Of a stretch of 8,329 nucleotides of DNA, positions 6,400-8,329 are shown in pieces; the first letter of the stretch is position 1, and each line of letters opens with the position of its first letter. The stretch lies in NCBI GenBank assembly GCA_900755085.1, contig CAAEFF010000061.1, positions 1 through 8,329 of the forward strand, read 5' to 3'. The stretch comes from an uncultured Streptococcus sp. (GTDB lineage: Bacteria > Bacillota > Bacilli > Lactobacillales > Streptococcaceae). The position numbers were made by a program, and so were the translations under genes. Under the pieces are notes generated by a model, which did no database searches, had not been told where the DNA came from, and was given only the letters and a program-made list of their open reading frames with translations.

Positions 6400-7248
6400 A
6401 TGGCAACAGAAGCACAAATCAGAAAAGAAAAAGAAGAAAAATTACAAGATATTTTACGCAAAATCGGGAAGGTAGCCATTACCTATTCAGGTGGGATTGA
6501 CAGTTCTTATCTCTTGAAGGTGGCCTTAGATACCTTGGGACCTGACAATGTTATTGCGGCTGTTGTGAATTCTGAGATGTTTTCAAATGAAGAGTTCGAT
6601 CTAGCACTCGACTTGGCCGATCAGCTAGGAGCGCCTGTGCTTGGTCTGGAAATGAGAGAATTGAGTGATCCACGGATTGCGGCCAATACGCCCAATATTT
6701 GGTATTACACCAAACAATTGATGTACCAAACCATTAAGGATTCGGTCACAGAACTGGGCTTTAAGCAATTGGTGGACGGTATGATTATGGATGATATCGA
6801 CGATTTCCGTCCTGGTATCAAGGCTCGGGACGAAGCAGGTGTCCGCAGTGTCTTACAAGAAGCGGGTCTCTATAAGACAGAAATTCGTCAATTGGCCAAG
6901 GAAAGAGGGGTCTCCAATTGGAATAAGGTGCCATCTTGTAGTGTTGCTTCACGCTTCCCATACGGGGTGAAAATCACTTCAGAAAATGTCCAACGGGTCT
7001 TTGAAGGGGAAGAGTTCCTTGTAGGACTTGGCTTTGAACAAGCCCGTGTGCGTGTCCATGGAGACTTGGCGCGCATCGAAGTGGAAGAAGACCATCTGCT
7101 TGAAGCCATCCAACTGCATGACAAGATCAATGACTACATGAAGAAAATCGGATTTACCTATGTTGCCTTGGATTTGGCTGGATACAAGTACGGTCGGATG
7201 AATGATTCATTGGATGAAAAAACAAAAGAAAAAATTATGGCGGGTTAA
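6400..7248 (+). CDS. larE: LarE, ATP-dependent sulfur transferase for NPN cofactor synthesis
   Basis: LarE adenylates the carboxylates of P2CMN and replaces oxygen with sulfur in two rounds, giving the dithio precursor (P2TMN) that LarC metallates. The 282-aa product has the PP-loop ATP pyrophosphatase motif SGGIDSS (30-36) and the signature PSCSVASRFPYG (178-189). Cys180 is the only cysteine in the protein and matches the sacrificial Cys176 of L. plantarum LarE, which gives up its own sulfur and becomes dehydroalanine. The absence of other cysteines argues against the three-cysteine, [4Fe-4S]-using LarE type. The start ATG at 6400 lies 1 nt after the regulator stop, with GGGAG 10 nt upstream inside the regulator gene. 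It is split from larABCD and read the other way, whereas in L. plantarum it ends larABCDE. Confidence 0.94.
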   Translation: MATEAQIRKEKEEKLQDILRKIGKVAITYSGGIDSSYLLKVALDTLGPDNVIAAVVNSEMFSNEEFDLALDLADQLGAPVLGLEMRELSDPRIAANTPNIWYYTKQLMYQTIKDSVTELGFKQLVDGMIMDDIDDFRPGIKARDEAGVRSVLQEAGLYKTEIRQLAKERGVSNWNKVPSCSVASRFPYGVKITSENVQRVFEGEEFLVGLGFEQARVRVHGDLARIEVEEDHLLEAIQLHDKINDYMKKIGFTYVALDLAGYKYGRMNDSLDEKTKEKIMAG

Positions 7249-7251
7249 GCA

Positions 7252-7776
7252 ATGAAGGAAGTGATAAGCTTCTGGTTTGAAGAGTTGAAGCCAGAGGATT
7301 GGTTCAAAAAATCAGATGCACTGGATCAAGAAATGCGCGTGCGCTTTGAAGAACTTTATTGGAAGGCCAGTCGTGGGGAATTGTTCAGCTGGCGCACGTC
7401 AGTCCAAGGGCGCTTGGCAGAGATTTTGCTCTTGGACCAGATCCCTCGCAATATTTTTCGAGGGACAGCCCAAGCCTTTGCAACTGATTCGCTTGCCTTG
7501 GTCTTGGCCCAAGAAGGTCTGACAAAAGCTCAAGCCTTGCCGGTTGTACAAAGAGGCTTTTTTTACATGCCCTTTATGCATTCGGAATCCTTAGCTATTC
7601 ATGAAGAAGCCCTGCGTCTATTTGATCAACCGGGCTTAGAAAAGCGTTTGAAGTATGAGAAAATGCATGCGGAGATTCTTCAACAATTTGGGCGATATCC
7701 ACATCGGAATGCCATCTTAGGACGGCCTTCGACCAAGGAAGAAGAGGAGTATTTGAAAGAACATGCAGGCTTTTAA
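7252..7776 (+). CDS. DUF924-family protein of unknown function
   Basis: The 174-aa product matches the DUF924 family in length and in its conserved blocks: an N-terminal FWFEEL (7-12), the motif LLLDQIPRNIFRG (60-72), FFYMPFMHSES (103-113) and FGRYPHRNAILGR (146-158). The family is soluble, largely alpha-helical and of unknown biochemical role. The gene starts 3 nt after the larE stop without a strong Shine-Dalgarno sequence, so it is probably translated together with larE. Whether it serves the racemase system or is only a passenger cannot be told from the sequence. The conserved His, Arg, Asp and Tyr residues in the motifs could form an active or binding site, which is speculation. No clear terminator follows directly. 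Confidence 0.85.
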   Translation: MKEVISFWFEELKPEDWFKKSDALDQEMRVRFEELYWKASRGELFSWRTSVQGRLAEILLLDQIPRNIFRGTAQAFATDSLALVLAQEGLTKAQALPVVQRGFFYMPFMHSESLAIHEEALRLFDQPGLEKRLKYEKMHAEILQQFGRYPHRNAILGRPSTKEEEEYLKEHAGF

Positions 7777-7870
7777 AAGAAGATACGACCCACAGATTTC
7801 AAAACCCTTTTCTCTCTTCATGAAATTGTCTGAAACAACAGACGTGAGATCAGAGTTCCCTCACCAAAGC

Positions 7871-7899
7871 TTTTCCAAGCGTCTAAAAAATGGTATAAT
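7871..7899 (+). promoter_or_regulatory. Extended -10 promoter with no gene directly behind it
   Basis: TGGTATAAT (7891-7899) is a perfect extended -10, with TTTTCC (7871-7876) as a poor -35 at 17 bp. The predicted start, near 7906, coincides with a perfect 6-bp hairpin TAAATT-TCAC-AATTTA (7906-7921). The first plausible gene downstream is the transposase at 8102, beyond two hairpins. Confidence 0.55.
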
Positions 7900-7982
7900 G
7901 AACTGTAAATTTCACAATTTATAGATGTGTTACATTATATTGGACAGTAAATGGATAGTGACAGCGTATTTGAAGGAAAGCA

Positions 7983-8004
7983 AAAGAGGCATAAGTGCCT
8001 CTTT
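7983..8004. terminator. Perfect 9-bp hairpin, possible terminator
   Basis: AAAGAGGCA-TAAG-TGCCTCTTT is a perfect 9-bp stem with a 4-nt loop. On either strand the T-run after the stem is only the three T of the arm, so termination would be weak to moderate. It could end the short transcript from the promoter at 7891-7899, or be part of the insertion sequence end. Confidence 0.45.
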
Positions 8005-8016
8005 CAGATTGAAGAC

Positions 8017-8049
8017 AAAGTCCTTGGAACACAAGTTTCTAAGGGCTTT
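8017..8049 (+). terminator. Hairpin with T-rich tail upstream of the transposase
   Basis: AAAGTCCTT (8017-8025) pairs with AAGGGCTTT (8041-8049), including one G-T pair. GGAA/TTTC can extend the stem inward past a small bulge, and TCTTTGTG follows. It would block transcription running from the lar side into the transposase, which is common near insertion sequence ends. Confidence 0.5.
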
Positions 8050-8065
8050 TCTTTGTGTAAAGTCG

Positions 8066-8071
8066 TATAAT
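8066..8071 (+). promoter_or_regulatory. -10 box of the transposase gene
   Basis: TATAAT lies 30 nt before the transposase ATG. No good -35 is seen at 16-18 bp, suggesting a weak promoter, as usual for insertion sequences. Confidence 0.45.
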
Positions 8072-8101
8072 AGAGATAAGAAGAGTTGTGAGGTGTTCCC
8101 T

Positions 8102-8329
8102 ATGTTTCACAAAGAAAAACCAGATTATAATCGCCGACAATATGGCTTCTATACGATAGACGAATTGGTCCCAGAAGATCACTTTCTTCGACAAGTGGAT
8201 TCAGAGGTTGATTTTGATTTTATCTATGACTTGGTAGAAGACACCTATAGTCCAGATAATGGTCGTCCTAGTCTCGATCCTGTCATGTTAGTCAAAATCC
8301 CTTTGATTCAATGCTTTTATGGCATTCGC
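8102..8329 (+). CDS. IS1182-family transposase, N-terminal fragment (cut by window edge)
   Basis: Reading from ATG at 8102 gives 76 open codons to the window end, beginning MFHKEKPDYNRRQYGFYTID and including DELVPEDHFLRQVD (20-33) and GRPSLDPVMLVKIPLIQCFY (54-73). These match the N-terminal region (DUF772 type) of IS1182/IS5-like DDE transposases. GTGAGG lies 8 nt before the ATG. The catalytic DDE residues would lie beyond the window, so whether the gene is intact cannot be judged. It is unrelated in function to the lar genes. Confidence 0.82.
   Translation, partial: MFHKEKPDYNRRQYGFYTIDELVPEDHFLRQVDSEVDFDFIYDLVEDTYSPDNGRPSLDPVMLVKIPLIQCFYGIR
8102..8329 (+). mobile_element. Left part of an IS1182-type insertion sequence
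   Basis: The transposase marks the element. Its left terminal inverted repeat lies somewhere in 7777-8101 and its right end outside the window, so only the part certainly inside the element is given. It borders the lar module on the DUF924 side. Confidence 0.6.

Larger units (their letters stand above)
7777..8101. other. Intergenic stretch between the DUF924 gene and the transposase
   Basis: No convincing gene is present over about 325 nt. The part at 7777-7870 holds only weak 5-bp dyads (GTCTG/CAGAC at 7828-7843, GTGAG/CTCAC at 7845-7863) without a T-tract. The rest carries an extended -10 promoter, two hairpins and the transposase leader, listed separately. A 39-codon open frame at about 7951 has no ribosome binding site and was not annotated. 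The left end of the insertion sequence must lie somewhere in this stretch, but I could not place it. Confidence 0.6.

Noticed and set aside
7871..7899. CiaR-regulated small RNA promoter
   Set aside because: The paired TTTAAG repeats expected for CiaR control are absent upstream of the -10.
7951..8070. 39-codon open frame between the DUF924 gene and the transposase
   Set aside because: No ribosome binding site and no recognisable protein; it runs through two hairpins.

Overview
The window looks like a piece of a low-GC Firmicutes chromosome, most likely a Streptococcus of the mitis/sanguinis type. The clues are the codon usage, the AAAGGAG-type ribosome binding sites, the GGCTGGGA...TCCTAGCC style of terminator, palindromic intergenic repeats and an IS1182-type transposase. 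The species cannot be fixed from the sequence alone.

The core (about 1416-7776) is a nickel-pincer lactate racemase (Lar) module. It is split into two divergent transcription units around a regulatory gap at 5573-5732. The minus-strand unit reads larA (racemase), larB (NaAD carboxylase/hydrolase), larC (nickel insertase), larD (aquaglyceroporin-type lactic acid channel) and ends at a strong hairpin terminator (1416-1449). The plus-strand unit reads a Crp/Fnr-family regulator (LarR candidate), larE (sulfur transferase) and a DUF924 gene, packed with gaps of 1 and 3 nt.

The genes fit one pathway. LarB carboxylates and cleaves nicotinic acid adenine dinucleotide. LarE replaces the two carboxylate oxygens with sulfur. 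LarC inserts nickel using CTP. The resulting NPN cofactor is bound to Lys184 of LarA, which interconverts D- and L-lactate. LarD is expected to pass lactic acid across the membrane, and the Crp/Fnr protein probably activates the system. Every key LarA residue I know from Lactiplantibacillus plantarum sits at the same number here. No nickel transporter genes are present in the window.

Left flank (1-1403): a palindromic repeat cluster, a bidirectional terminator and a separately promoted HI0933/BaiN-type flavoprotein gene facing the same way as larABCD. Right flank (7777-8329): about 325 nt without a convincing gene, holding an extended -10 promoter and two hairpins, then the 5' end of an IS1182-family transposase cut by the window edge.

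The points most worth following are the DUF924 gene joined to larE, the candidate shared operator, the uninterrupted larC with its 18-bp His-rich tandem repeat, and the altered second NPA motif (NQA) in LarD.
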